DNA from: Candidatus Rokuibacteriota bacterium
GTDB lineage: Bacteria > Methylomirabilota > Methylomirabilia > Rokubacteriales > CSP1-6
Length of the DNA: 64,000 nucleotides
Reading direction: 5' to 3'
Assembly: GCA_003220615.1 (NCBI GenBank)
Contig: QHTB01000133.1
Location: 51,972-115,971, forward strand
The notes beneath the pieces were generated by a model. The model did no database searches and was not told the DNA's origin. It was given only the letters and a program-made list of their open reading frames with translations. This document shows, one piece after another, positions 41,144 to 50,290 of this stretch. A program made the position numbers and the translations under genes. Each line of letters begins with the position of its first letter. Positions within the stretch are counted from its first letter, which is position 1.

Positions 41144-41655
41144 CGACCGAGACCGCCATGACGATCACGTACGAGGACGTTCAGAACATCCTGAAGATCA
41201 TCGACAGCTCCGCCCTCGAGGAAGTCCACCTCGAGCTCGGCGACTTCAAGCTCGTGGTCCGCCGCCACGGTGTCCCTGGCGCGTCGCCCACGATCGAACC
41301 GGCGGCGACACCGGCACGAGCGACCACCGGTACCGCGGGCTCCTCCAGCGCGCCGTCGACACGGGAGAGCGCGCGCCCGGCGGCGCCAAGCGCGTCCACG
41401 CCGCGCGCACACGGTGTCGAGATCAAGGCGCCGATGGTCGGGACGTTCTATCGAGCGCCCGCGCCGGGAGCGCCGCCGTTCGTCGAGGTCGGCAGCATCG
41501 TCGACGAGGACGACACGGTCTGCATCCTGGAGGTCATGAAGCTGATGAACTCCATCAAGGCTGGATGTCGTGGCCGGGTGGCCGAGATCTGCGTCGAGAA
41601 CGCCACGCTGGTCGAGTTCGGATCGACACTCCTGGTGATCGAGCCAGCTCCGTGA
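41140..41655 (+). CDS. accB: Biotin carboxyl carrier protein (AccB-like)
   Basis: 171 residues. N-terminal helix/strand (YEDVQNILKIIDSSALEEVHLELGDFKLVVRR), an Ala/Pro/Thr/Ser linker at about 48-95, and a biotinyl domain (EIKAPMVGTFYRAPAPGAPPFVEVG) with EVMKLMNS, whose lysine 134 is the biotin site. The thumb-like P-G-x3-P-F-V-E is kept. The layout is that of acetyl-CoA carboxylase BCCP, but the neighbours are a biotin carboxylase and a pyruvate-carboxylase-type carboxyltransferase, so it likely serves that enzyme. ATG 41158 is an alternative start. Confidence 0.92.
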   Translation: MTTETAMTITYEDVQNILKIIDSSALEEVHLELGDFKLVVRRHGVPGASPTIEPAATPARATTGTAGSSSAPSTRESARPAAPSASTPRAHGVEIKAPMVGTFYRAPAPGAPPFVEVGSIVDEDDTVCILEVMKLMNSIKAGCRGRVAEICVENATLVEFGSTLLVIEPAP

Positions 41656-43013
41656 AGCGTGTCCTCATCGCCAACCGCGGCGAGATCGCGGTTCGCGTCA
41701 TCCGGGCCTGCCGTCAGCTGGGCCTGGAGACGGTGGCGGTGTTCTCGACCGCCGATCGCGAGGCCGCGCACACACGCCTGGCCGACCGCGCGATCTGCAT
41801 CGGCCCGCCCCCAGCGGCGGGGAGTTATCTCAACATCCCGGCCCTGGTGACGACCGCCCTCGGCTCGGGCTGCGATGCCGTCCATCCCGGCTACGGCTTT
41901 CTGGCCGAGAACGCCGGCTTCGCCGAGAAGTGCGAGGAGCACGGCCTCTGCTTTGTCGGGCCCCCGCCGTCGGCCATCCAGGCCATGGGCGACAAGGTGC
42001 GGGCCCGCGAGCTCGCCGCGAAGATCGGGGTGTCGGTCGTGCCCGGCTCCGACGGCCCGATCGCGACACTGGCCGAGACGGCCAGCGTCGGCCGTCGCAT
42101 CGGCTATCCGCTCCTCCTCAAGGCGGCGGCCGGTGGCGGTGGCCGCGGCATGCGCGTCGTGCGTACGGAGTCAGCGCTCGCCGACGCATTCGTCGGCGCG
42201 CAGGCCGAGGCCGGCGCCGCGTTCGGCGATCCCACGCTCTACGCCGAACGCTTCCTCGAGCGTGTGCGCCACGTGGAGATCCAGGTCCTGGCCGACGCTG
42301 AAGGCGCCGCAGTCCATCTGGGTGAGCGCGATTGCTCGCTCCAGCGGCGCCACCAGAAGCTGCTCGAGGAAGCTCCCTCGCCCGCGGTGACGCCGGCCCT
42401 TCGCGCGAGCATGGGCGACGCCGCCCTCGCGCTCGTGCGCCAGATCGGGTATCGCAACGCCGGCACCGTCGAGTTCGTCCTCGAGCCGGCCAGCGGTCGC
42501 TTCTACTTCATCGAGATGAACACACGCATCCAGGTCGAGCACCCCGTGACCGAGATGCTGACCGGCATCGATCTCGTCACCACCCAGCTCCGCATCGCCG
42601 CCGGCAAGCCGCTCGGCTTCGGCCAGGCCGACGTCGTCATGCGGGGTCATGCCATCGAGTGCCGGATCAACGCCGAAGACCCCACGCTCGACTTCCGCCC
42701 CGGTCCGGGCCTGATCACGCGATGGCAGCCGCCGCTCGGCGAGGGCATCAGGATCGACACGCACGTCGCGGCCGGGACGACGGTGACGCCGTTCTACGAC
42801 TCGCTGCTGGCCAAGGTCGTCGTGGCTGACGGCGATCGGCCCGCCGCCATCGCTCGCATGCGCCGCGCCCTGGCCGACTTCGACGTGCAGGGCGTCCCCA
42901 CCACCATCGCGTTCCATCGCCGCGTGCTCGAGCATCCTGACTTCGTCGCCGGCCGCGTTCACACGCGCTGGGCCGAGGAGGACCGGCAGACGTCGGGAGC
43001 GCTGCGTGAGTAA
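41652..43013 (+). CDS. accC: Biotin carboxylase subunit (AccC/PycA-like)
   Basis: 453 residues from GTG 41652 (GTGA overlap with the carrier protein). RVLIANRGEIAVRVIRACR opens the domain; the ATP-grasp has KAAAGGGGRGMRVV near 157-170, HVEIQVLAD, RDCSLQRRHQKLLEEAPSP, FIEMNTRIQVEHPVTEM and the C-terminal GHAIECRINAEDP. All are canonical. It carboxylates the biotin of the carrier protein using ATP and bicarbonate. It is the only biotin carboxylase in the window but faces three carboxyltransferase genes. Confidence 0.93.
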   Translation: MKRVLIANRGEIAVRVIRACRQLGLETVAVFSTADREAAHTRLADRAICIGPPPAAGSYLNIPALVTTALGSGCDAVHPGYGFLAENAGFAEKCEEHGLCFVGPPPSAIQAMGDKVRARELAAKIGVSVVPGSDGPIATLAETASVGRRIGYPLLLKAAAGGGGRGMRVVRTESALADAFVGAQAEAGAAFGDPTLYAERFLERVRHVEIQVLADAEGAAVHLGERDCSLQRRHQKLLEEAPSPAVTPALRASMGDAALALVRQIGYRNAGTVEFVLEPASGRFYFIEMNTRIQVEHPVTEMLTGIDLVTTQLRIAAGKPLGFGQADVVMRGHAIECRINAEDPTLDFRPGPGLITRWQPPLGEGIRIDTHVAAGTTVTPFYDSLLAKVVVADGDRPAAIARMRRALADFDVQGVPTTIAFHRRVLEHPDFVAGRVHTRWAEEDRQTSGALRE

Positions 43014-44436
43014 GGTGAACGTGATCGACACCACGTTGCGCGACGCGCACCAGTGTCTGTGGGCGACGCGCATGACGACGGCCCAGATGCTACCGGTGGC
43101 CGGCATCCTGGACGAGGCCGGCTTCGAGTGCATCGAGCTCGTCGGCGGCGCCGTGTTCGACGTCTGCGTGCGCTTCCTCCGCGAGGACCCGTGGGAGCGG
43201 ATGCGCATCGTCAGCCGCGTCGTCACCCGGACGCCGCTCATGGGCCTCGAGCGCGGGCAGAGCGTGTTCACGTTTGAGCTGTTTCCGGACGACGTCGTCG
43301 AGCTGACCATGCAGCGCTTCGCCGCCAACGGGATGAAGTACGTCACCACCTACGACGCGATCAACGACATGCGCAACATCGAGGTGGCGATCCGGGCGGC
43401 GCGCGGCGCCGGCCTCTACGTGCTCGTGTGGCTCGTCTACTCGCTGAGCCCGATCCACACGGACGAGTATTTTGCCGAGAAGGCGCGCGAGGCGATTCGC
43501 CTGGGCGGCGACGCGATCGTCCTCAAGGACGCCAGCGGGCTGCTGACCCCGGATCGCGTGAAGACGATCATCCCCGCGCTCAAGGCGGCCTGCGGGCCCG
43601 TGCCCGTGCACCTGGTCACCCACTGCACCACCGGCCTCGGGCCGCTCTCGGTGCTGGAGGGCATCGAGGCCGGCGTCGACACGGTCCACACGGCGACGTC
43701 GGCGCTCGCCCACGGCGCCTCCGAGCCGCCGACCGAGTGGACCGTGCGCCATGCAAGGCGTCTCGGCTTCGACGTGCCGGTCAACATCGATCGCCTGCCC
43801 GACGTGGCCGAGCACTTTCGCTACGTGGCGGCCCGCGAGGGTAAGCCACTCGGGGAGATCGCCGAGTACGATCCGTTCTATTACGAGCATCAGATCCCCG
43901 GAGGCATGATCTCGAACATGATGTCGCAGCTCCGCGAGGTGCGTCTCGAGCACCGCCTGGACGAGATCCTCGAGGAGACGGCGCGGGTGAGGAAAGAGCT
44001 GGGCTATCTCGTGATGGTGAGCCCGTTCTCCCAGTACGTCATGACCCAGGCGGTGCTCAACGTGCTCCACGGAGACCGTTACACGATCATCCCGGACGAG
44101 ATCCGGCGGTACGTGCTCGGACACTATGGCCGCCCCGCGGCTCCGATCGACCCCCTCGTCCTCGACCGCATCCCCGGCAGCCACGCCCCGGTGACGGTGC
44201 GACCCGGCGAGCTCCTCCCGCCGGCGCTGCCCCGCGTGCGGCGCGAGCGCGGACCGTTCGACTCCGACGACGACCTGCTGACGTCGGTCTTCTACAACCC
44301 CGAGCACTGCCAGAAGCTCAGGGACGCCGGCCCGATCCGCACCGACTATCCGATCGGACGCACGCCACTGGTGACGCTCGTGAAGGAGCTGGCCGGCCGT
44401 CCCGGTATTCGCTCGGTGATGGTGGTGAAGAAGTGA
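43006..44436 (+). CDS. PycB/OadA-like carboxyltransferase, paralog 1
   Basis: 476 residues from GTG 43006, overlapping the biotin carboxylase end by eight bases. Carboxyltransferase motifs: IDTTLRDAHQCLWATRM near 7-23, GGAVFDVCVRFLREDPWERM, YDAINDMRNIE, IVLKDASGLLTPDRV with Lys174, and the C-terminal GGMISNMMSQL with TQAVLNVL. The HxH zinc pair of pyruvate carboxylases appears here as V204-T-H206, so one metal ligand is missing. It should transfer carboxyl from biotin to or from an oxo-acid. Two close paralogs lie on the other strand. Confidence 0.88.
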   Translation: MSKVNVIDTTLRDAHQCLWATRMTTAQMLPVAGILDEAGFECIELVGGAVFDVCVRFLREDPWERMRIVSRVVTRTPLMGLERGQSVFTFELFPDDVVELTMQRFAANGMKYVTTYDAINDMRNIEVAIRAARGAGLYVLVWLVYSLSPIHTDEYFAEKAREAIRLGGDAIVLKDASGLLTPDRVKTIIPALKAACGPVPVHLVTHCTTGLGPLSVLEGIEAGVDTVHTATSALAHGASEPPTEWTVRHARRLGFDVPVNIDRLPDVAEHFRYVAAREGKPLGEIAEYDPFYYEHQIPGGMISNMMSQLREVRLEHRLDEILEETARVRKELGYLVMVSPFSQYVMTQAVLNVLHGDRYTIIPDEIRRYVLGHYGRPAAPIDPLVLDRIPGSHAPVTVRPGELLPPALPRVRRERGPFDSDDDLLTSVFYNPEHCQKLRDAGPIRTDYPIGRTPLVTLVKELAGRPGIRSVMVVKK

Positions 44437-44849
44437 GCACGCGTCCCGCTCCCGACGTTCGCGGGCCTGGTCGCCCGTACTGGCGCTCGGGCGCGGACGG
44501 AGTGCTGAGGCTGCCTCGATGCACGGCGTGCCAGCGACTCTTCTGGTATCCGCGCACGCACTGTCCCCACTGCGGCAGTGACGCCCTCGAGTGGCTCGCC
44601 ACCGCCGGCCGTGGCCACGTGTACACCTTCACGATCGTCCGCCAGTCGCCCGAGCCGTTCTTCGCCGCGCGGGTGCCGTACGTGGTGGCGATGATCGAGC
44701 TCATCGAGGGGCCGCGCGTGATGGCCAACGTCGTCGACTGCGACGCCGCCTCGGTGCACATCGGGATGCCGGTCAGCGTCCTCTTCGACGACCTGGGTGA
44801 CGACGTCCACGTGCCGCTCTTCCGCCCCGCGACGGGGGGCACGTCGTGA
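44433..44849 (+). CDS. DUF35 OB-fold acyl-CoA-associated protein (ChsH2-like)
   Basis: 138 residues from GTG 44433 (GTGA overlap). A rubredoxin-like zinc ribbon uses Cys30, Cys33, Cys44 and Cys47 (CTAC, CPHC), followed by an OB fold (GHVYTFTIVRQSPEPFF, PYVVAMIELIEGPRVMANVV, IGMPVSVLFDDL). DUF35 proteins pair with the thiolase-like lipid-transfer proteins encoded next; in actinobacteria such pairs form aldolases or hydratase complexes for side-chain cleavage of acyl-CoAs. The overlap with the next gene supports a complex. Confidence 0.9.
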   Translation: MSTRPAPDVRGPGRPYWRSGADGVLRLPRCTACQRLFWYPRTHCPHCGSDALEWLATAGRGHVYTFTIVRQSPEPFFAARVPYVVAMIELIEGPRVMANVVDCDAASVHIGMPVSVLFDDLGDDVHVPLFRPATGGTS

Positions 44850-45979
44850 CGTCGACAGGCGTCGTGATCGCGGGTGTGGGCGAGGCGGAAGTGAACTGGA
44901 AGACCGACCTCAGCGCGGTCGACATCATGGCGGTGGCCGTCCATCGTGCTCTCGCCGACGCCGGGCTCGGCGTCACCGACGTCGACGGCGTGTTCGCGAT
45001 CTCGCCCTACTTCTGGATGCCGTCGCTGACGCTGGCCGAATATCTCGGCGTGCAGCCGCGCGTGAGCGACTCCACCAACATGGGCGGCGCCTCGGTCGTG
45101 GCCCACGTGGGCCACGCGCTGCGCGCGATCCAGGCGGGCGCCTGCGAGGTGGCGGTGATCGCCTATGCGAGCACCCAGCGCTCGGACACGGGACGCCTCG
45201 TGACCGGCTCCGACGCGCTGCCGTACGAGCGGCCCTACGGCCCGCTGTTCCCGATCTCCAGCTACGCGCTCGTCGCTCAGCGCCACATGTACGAGCACGG
45301 GACGACGCGCGAGCAACTCGCCCAGGTGGCGGTGACCGCGCGCCAGTGGGCGGCGCTCAATCCTGGCGCGCTGAAGCCGGAGCCCATCACGGTCGAGGAT
45401 GTCATCGCCTCGCCGCTGGTGAGCGATCCGCTACGGCGGCTCGACTGCTGTCTGGTGAGCAACGGAGGTGGCGCCGTCGTCGTCACGAGCGCGGATCGAG
45501 CGCGGCGCCTGCCAAAGAAGCCAGTGCGCGTGCTGGGTACGGGCGAGAGCCATACCCACCGTCACATCGCCGCCATGCGCGACTTCACCACGACGGCGGC
45601 GACCGCCTCGGCCGCCGCCGCCTGGGAGATGGCCGGGCTCGGACCACGCGACATGGACGTCGTCCAGGTCTACGACGCGTTCACCATCAACACGATCGTC
45701 GGACTCGAAGACCTCGGCTTCTGCGCCAAGGGGGACGGTGGCCGACTGATCGAGGCAGGAACGGGACCGGGAAGCAAGCTGCCCGTGAACACGTCCGGCG
45801 GCGGGCTCGCGTACTGCCATCCCGGGATGTTCGGCATCTTCCTGCTCGTCGAGACGGTGCGCCAGCTCCGCGGCGAGTGCGGCGCGCGCCAGGTCGAGGC
45901 CGCTCACCACGGTGTCGCTCACGCCTTCGGCGGCGTGTTCTCCGGCCATGCCACCGTGGTGCTCGGGGGCGAGGCGTGA
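44846..45979 (+). CDS. Thiolase-like lipid-transfer protein (Ltp2/SCP-x type)
   Basis: 377 residues from GTG 44846. Thiolase fold: ALADAGLGVTDVDGVFAISP, STNMGGASVVAHVGHALRAIQAG, DCCLVSNGGGAVVVTSADRA, DMDVVQVYDAFTIN, NTSGGGLAYCHPGMFG and a GGVFSGHATVVL end. The nucleophile-elbow position has GGASVVAH rather than a cysteine, as in the Ltp2-type retro-aldol group. With the DUF35 partner it probably cleaves a beta-hydroxyacyl-CoA. Substrate unknown. Confidence 0.88.
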   Translation: MTSTGVVIAGVGEAEVNWKTDLSAVDIMAVAVHRALADAGLGVTDVDGVFAISPYFWMPSLTLAEYLGVQPRVSDSTNMGGASVVAHVGHALRAIQAGACEVAVIAYASTQRSDTGRLVTGSDALPYERPYGPLFPISSYALVAQRHMYEHGTTREQLAQVAVTARQWAALNPGALKPEPITVEDVIASPLVSDPLRRLDCCLVSNGGGAVVVTSADRARRLPKKPVRVLGTGESHTHRHIAAMRDFTTTAATASAAAAWEMAGLGPRDMDVVQVYDAFTINTIVGLEDLGFCAKGDGGRLIEAGTGPGSKLPVNTSGGGLAYCHPGMFGIFLLVETVRQLRGECGARQVEAAHHGVAHAFGGVFSGHATVVLGGEA

Positions 45980-48063
45980 GCGCCGTGTCCTCACCGTCGG
46001 CGACTCGCGCGGCCATCGAGCGGCTGCTGGCGCCGAAGACGATCGCCATCCTCGGGGCCTCCAGTGACCGTACGAAGGTCGGCGCGCTGCCGCTCTACTT
46101 CCTTCGCAAGTACGGCTACGCGGGCCGGATCTTCCCGGTCAATCCCGGCTCGACCGAGATCGACGGCCTGCCGTGCTACCCCTCGGTCGTCGCGGTTCCG
46201 GGAACCGTCGATGTCCTCGTCGTCTCGGTGCCCGCGGAGCGCGTCGTGCGCGCGCTCGCGGAGTGCGAGCCTGGCAAGGTCGGCGTGGCGCTCGTGCTGA
46301 CCTCGGGCTACGCCGAGGTCGGCGCCGAGGGAGCCGCGCGCCAGGCCGAGCTGCGCCGCGTGGCTCACGAGCGGAACATCCGGGTGTGCGGGCCGAACTC
46401 GGTGGGTAGCGTGAATCTCTGGAACGCGGCCGTGCCCACCATCAGCCAGGCCTTCGACCAGACGATGGAGCCGGGTCCGATCGCCTTCGTCACCCAGAGC
46501 GGCGCCCTCGGCACTGCCGTGGTCGCCGTGGGCCGCGCCGCCGGCGTGAAGGTCGGCCACTTCATCAGCACGGGCAACGAGGCCGACCTCGACTTCGCTG
46601 ATTTCTGCGACTACTTCGTCGACGATCCGGGAACGCGAGTCATCGCCGGGTACGTCGAAGGCGTGCGCGACGGCCGCAAGCTGGCCGCGGCGCTGGGACG
46701 GGCGCTGGCGGCCGGCAAGCCGGTCGTGCTCCTGAAGGTCGGGCGCTCGGCCGTCGGCCAGCAGGCGGCTCGCTCGCATACGGGAGCCCTGGTGGGCGCC
46801 GACGAAGTCTACGGCGCCGTCATGACCAGGTACGGCGCCGTCCGCGTCGGCTCGATCGAGGGCCTCATCGACGCGCTCAAGCTCTTCTCCGCGCTGCCCG
46901 GCGAGATGGGCGATCGTCTCGCGCTCTTGAGCCACTCCGGCGGCACCGGCGTGCTCATGGCCGACGTCTGCGACGATCGAGGGCTCCGCGTCCCGCCCGC
47001 CGACGAGGCGCTGCGCGCGCGACTCGCGACCCGGCTGCCGTCGTACGCCGCCTTCGGCAATCCCGTCGACATGACGGCGAACGTCGTGTTCCGGCCGCGG
47101 CTCATGGTCGACTGCCTCGAAGACGCCCTTGTCTCTCCGGAGTTCGACGCCGGCCTGCTGAGCGTGAACCTGATCTGGCGAGCGGCCGACGAGCTGGCCG
47201 ACGCGCTCGTCGAGCTGCGCGCGCGCCAGCCGAAGCCGTTCGCGGTCGCGTGGATCGGCATGCCCGAGCGCGTGACCGACAAGCTCCAGGCCGGCGGCGT
47301 GCCCGCGTTTTCCGACCCCGTGCGCTGCGTGGACGCGGTCGCCCACGCGGCCTGGTGGACGAAGATCCGCCGCTCGCTCAAGGACGTCGAGCCTGACGCG
47401 ACACCGTCCGGTCGGGTGGGGACGACCGTGCCCGATGGGTATCGCTCGCAAGCCGCGCTGCTCGAGCGATACGGCCTGCCGCTCGTGCCGTGGCGGCTCG
47501 CGACGACGGCCGACGAGGCGCGAGCTGCCGCCCACGCCTTCGGCTATCCGCTCGTACTCAAAGCCATCGGCGGGGGAGCGCTGCTGCACAAGAGCGACGT
47601 GGGCGGTGTCGTGCTCGACATCGCCGGCGAGGCAATGTTGGTGGCGGCGTTCGAGCGGCTGGCCGGGCTCGTCGAGCGACACGCCGGCGAGGGCGTGCTG
47701 CTGCAACCGATGGTGCGTGGCCTCGAGGCGTTCGTCGGCGCCCGGCGCGACCCGACCTTCGGCCCCGTGGTGGTCGTCGGCCTGGGCGGGATCTACGTCG
47801 AGGTGCTACGCGAGGTGACGCTCCGCCTGGCCCCGCTCGACCGCGAGGAAGCGCGCGCGGCCATCCTCGGCGCCCGGTGGTCGCCGCTGCTCCGGGGCGC
47901 CCGCGGCCAGAAACCGCACGACGTGAACGCGCTCGCCGACGTCCTGCACCGCGTCTCCCGCCTGGCGGCCGAGCTCGAGCTGGAATCGCTGGATCTGAAT
48001 CCCGTGATGGTGGGGGACGAGGGACGTGGTGTGGCCATCGCTGACTTTCGCATCATGAAGTGA
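45976..48063 (+). CDS. ADP-forming acyl-CoA synthetase (acetate-CoA ligase type)
   Basis: 695 residues from GTG 45976 (GTGA overlap). Order: CoA-binding domain (IAILGASSDRTKVGALPLYFL), succinyl-CoA ligase-like domains (QSGALGTAVVAVG, STGNEADLDFADF) and the phospho-histidine loop RSHTGALVG with His268. The ATP-grasp part follows (ALLERYGLPLVPWRLAT, LVLKAIGGGALLHKSDVGGVVLDI, VVVVGLGGIYVEVL). The alpha and beta subunits are fused in one chain. It interconverts an acyl-CoA plus ADP and Pi with the acid plus ATP, either harvesting energy at the pathway end or activating another acid. Confidence 0.92.
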   Translation: MSAVSSPSATRAAIERLLAPKTIAILGASSDRTKVGALPLYFLRKYGYAGRIFPVNPGSTEIDGLPCYPSVVAVPGTVDVLVVSVPAERVVRALAECEPGKVGVALVLTSGYAEVGAEGAARQAELRRVAHERNIRVCGPNSVGSVNLWNAAVPTISQAFDQTMEPGPIAFVTQSGALGTAVVAVGRAAGVKVGHFISTGNEADLDFADFCDYFVDDPGTRVIAGYVEGVRDGRKLAAALGRALAAGKPVVLLKVGRSAVGQQAARSHTGALVGADEVYGAVMTRYGAVRVGSIEGLIDALKLFSALPGEMGDRLALLSHSGGTGVLMADVCDDRGLRVPPADEALRARLATRLPSYAAFGNPVDMTANVVFRPRLMVDCLEDALVSPEFDAGLLSVNLIWRAADELADALVELRARQPKPFAVAWIGMPERVTDKLQAGGVPAFSDPVRCVDAVAHAAWWTKIRRSLKDVEPDATPSGRVGTTVPDGYRSQAALLERYGLPLVPWRLATTADEARAAAHAFGYPLVLKAIGGGALLHKSDVGGVVLDIAGEAMLVAAFERLAGLVERHAGEGVLLQPMVRGLEAFVGARRDPTFGPVVVVGLGGIYVEVLREVTLRLAPLDREEARAAILGARWSPLLRGARGQKPHDVNALADVLHRVSRLAAELELESLDLNPVMVGDEGRGVAIADFRIMK

Positions 48064-48101
48064 GCTCGTGAAGTGAACTCGCGCTGAGAAGAGGAGACGC
48101 C

Positions 48102-49403
48102 ATGGATCGCGTGGATCGCCGCCGCTTCCTCGGATACACCGCTGTCGCCACCGGAAGTCTCCTCGCGGGCGGGCTCGGCCAGGCCAGGCCCGCCGTCGCG
48201 CAGGCGCAATTCACCGAGTGGGGCTGGCCGCTGCCCTACGAGCAGATCTCGACCAAGTCCAGGCAGTGGCTGCAGGGAAAGGGCTGGTGGCCGCTCAACG
48301 CCGGCTTCATCGTGATGTGGTCCGGCGAGGAGCTGCTCGGCAGCATCCTCATGAACGAGAAGCTCCTCGAGAAGCGCGGCCTCGAGATGAAGTGGCAGAC
48401 CTTCGTCGCTGCCGGCTTCTCGAATGAGGCGTTCATTCCCGGCCGCACCCAGGTCGCCAACACGGGCGCCCTCGGCGTGCTGGCGCTGCTCGCCAACAAC
48501 GTGCCGACGCGAGCGCTGGCCACTCACACGCCGGGGATCACCCACGAGGCGCTCGTCCCGCTCGACTCGCCGCTCAAGAGCCTCTCCGATCTCAAGGATC
48601 AGAAGGTCCTCAAGCGTCCGGCCGTCGTCGGAACGACCACGGGCTCCACGAACCATTTCGGCTTCATCGCAGCCTCGCACCACCTCGGCCTCAAGGAGAA
48701 TCAGGACTTCTCGTTGCGCAGCCTGCCCCCCGGCGAGCTGGCCGCGATGCCCAAGGGCCTCGACGTGACGACCATCTGGGAACCGCACGCCTCCAACTCC
48801 GTCGAGGTCCTCAAGACGAGTCGGCGACTGGAATCCTTGAACCCCTACTACCTCTACAGCGGCTACTACTACACGCGGCGGGAGGTCGAGGAGAACGCGC
48901 CGGACGTGGCACAGGCGCTGACCGACGCGTTCGTCGAAGCCATCCTGTGGGGCAAGGCGAACACCGAGAAGGCGATGAGCGAGCTGTTCGCGCTTCCTCA
49001 GTACGCGAGCGTGAACAAGGCGCTCATCAAGCGGATGTCGGACCTCTACTTCTTCTGGCCGAAGCCGACCGTCTACTACCCGTTCGACGACGCCAACGGC
49101 GTGTGGCCCAAGGAGGAGGGCCGCATCAGCAAGTGGGCGCACGAGACCGGGGCGGCCAAGCGCGAGGTCACCGTCGCCAACTGGCAGGACGTGCGACGGA
49201 CGTCGTACATGAAGGCGACCTTCGACCGGCTCGGGTGGAATGCGCCCGAGCGTCCGCCGTTCCTGCCCAAGGACTGGGGCGGGGTCGGCAACCTGCCGTA
49301 CAAGCCGTACGCGGCCGATCTCCTCAAGGGCCCGGCGCCGTTCCCGGAGCCTGGCGAGCTGAAGAAACCGTGGACGTTCATGGGAAAGACGTATCGGCCA
49401 TGA
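48102..49403 (+). CDS. ABC transporter substrate-binding protein (NMT1/SsuA-like), Tat signal
   Basis: 433 residues from ATG 48102, with GAGGAG nine bases upstream. The N-terminus DRRRFLGYTAVATGSLLAGG is a Tat signal ending near PAVAQAQ. The mature protein has the periplasmic binding outline of the nitrate/sulfonate/taurine group (GAGLGVL-type VANTGALGVLALL, STNHFGFIAASHHLGL, LDVTTIWEPHASNSVEVLK). Length is above the usual ~330 because of a long C-terminal extension. It delivers an anionic solute to the permease encoded eight bases downstream. Confidence 0.87.
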   Translation: MDRVDRRRFLGYTAVATGSLLAGGLGQARPAVAQAQFTEWGWPLPYEQISTKSRQWLQGKGWWPLNAGFIVMWSGEELLGSILMNEKLLEKRGLEMKWQTFVAAGFSNEAFIPGRTQVANTGALGVLALLANNVPTRALATHTPGITHEALVPLDSPLKSLSDLKDQKVLKRPAVVGTTTGSTNHFGFIAASHHLGLKENQDFSLRSLPPGELAAMPKGLDVTTIWEPHASNSVEVLKTSRRLESLNPYYLYSGYYYTRREVEENAPDVAQALTDAFVEAILWGKANTEKAMSELFALPQYASVNKALIKRMSDLYFFWPKPTVYYPFDDANGVWPKEEGRISKWAHETGAAKREVTVANWQDVRRTSYMKATFDRLGWNAPERPPFLPKDWGGVGNLPYKPYAADLLKGPAPFPEPGELKKPWTFMGKTYRP

Positions 49404-49410
49404 GGCCGGC

Positions 49411-50286
49411 GTGAGCCACATCGCCAGTGGGGCGCCGGGCGACTTGACGGCACCCTCGCGGGCGGCGGCCGATCACGCGGCCCTGGCCGGGACGCTGATC
49501 CCGCCGCCCCCACCGGCGTGGCGGCGCCTCGCCCGCCGACTGCTGCACCTCTGGCTGCTCGCGCTCTTCCTGGTCGTGTGGCAGGCGGTGAGCACGCTGG
49601 GCACGCGCATCAATCCCCAGCTCGACGTCATGCTGCCGCCGCCCACCGCGGTGTTCTCGGCCGCACAGGAGCTGATCGCGCGCGGCGCGCTGCTCACTCA
49701 CGTCATGGACAGCCTGCGCCGTGTGCTGGTCGCGGTCGGCGTGGGCGCGATCCTCGGCGTGCCACTCGGTCTCGCCATGGGCTGGTCGGCGGGATTCCGC
49801 GCGTCGGTCGATCCCCTGCTGGAGTTCATCCGCCCGATTCCGCCGCTCGCGTGGATTCCGCTCAGCATTCTCTGGTTCGGAATCGGCGACACGCAGAACG
49901 AGTACATCATCTTCCTGGCCGCGTTCTTCCCCATCGTGCTCAACGCGATGGCCGGCGCCCGCGACGTCGACACGTATCTCGTGCGCGCCGGCCTGAGCCT
50001 GGGGGCGCGCCGGCGCGATCTCTTCCTCACCGTCGTGCTGCCCGCGTCGCTCCCGAACATTTTCACGGGACTGCGCGTGGGGCTCGGCATCGGGTGGATG
50101 GCGCTGGTGGCCGGTGAGCTGGTGGCTGCGCCCACCGGGCTCGGCTTCATGATCAACAACGCCCGGACGCTCTTCCGCAGCGACTACATCCTGCTCGGCA
50201 TGGTCCTCATCGGCATCCTGGGACTGATCCTCGACTTCCTCATGCGCCAGATCGCGGCGATCGCCATGCCCTGGTACCGGCGGTAG
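49411..50286 (+). CDS. ABC transporter permease (SsuC/TauC-like)
   Basis: 291 residues from GTG 49411. Six hydrophobic segments and the EAA loop (ARDVDTYLVRAGLSLGARRRDLFLTVVLPASLPNIFTGLR in pieces) identify a BPD_transp_1 permease of the nitrate/sulfonate type. LALFLVVWQAVSTLG is the first helix. Its ATPase partner gene four bases downstream is broken, so the transporter may depend on another ATPase, for instance the one at 53170-53916. Confidence 0.9.
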   Translation: MSHIASGAPGDLTAPSRAAADHAALAGTLIPPPPPAWRRLARRLLHLWLLALFLVVWQAVSTLGTRINPQLDVMLPPPTAVFSAAQELIARGALLTHVMDSLRRVLVAVGVGAILGVPLGLAMGWSAGFRASVDPLLEFIRPIPPLAWIPLSILWFGIGDTQNEYIIFLAAFFPIVLNAMAGARDVDTYLVRAGLSLGARRRDLFLTVVLPASLPNIFTGLRVGLGIGWMALVAGELVAAPTGLGFMINNARTLFRSDYILLGMVLIGILGLILDFLMRQIAAIAMPWYRR

Positions 50287-50290
50287 CGCG

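Noticed and set aside
45991..47706. Long minus-strand reading frame opposite the ADP-forming synthetase
   Set aside because: Antisense shadow; the plus-strand gene has complete motifs.
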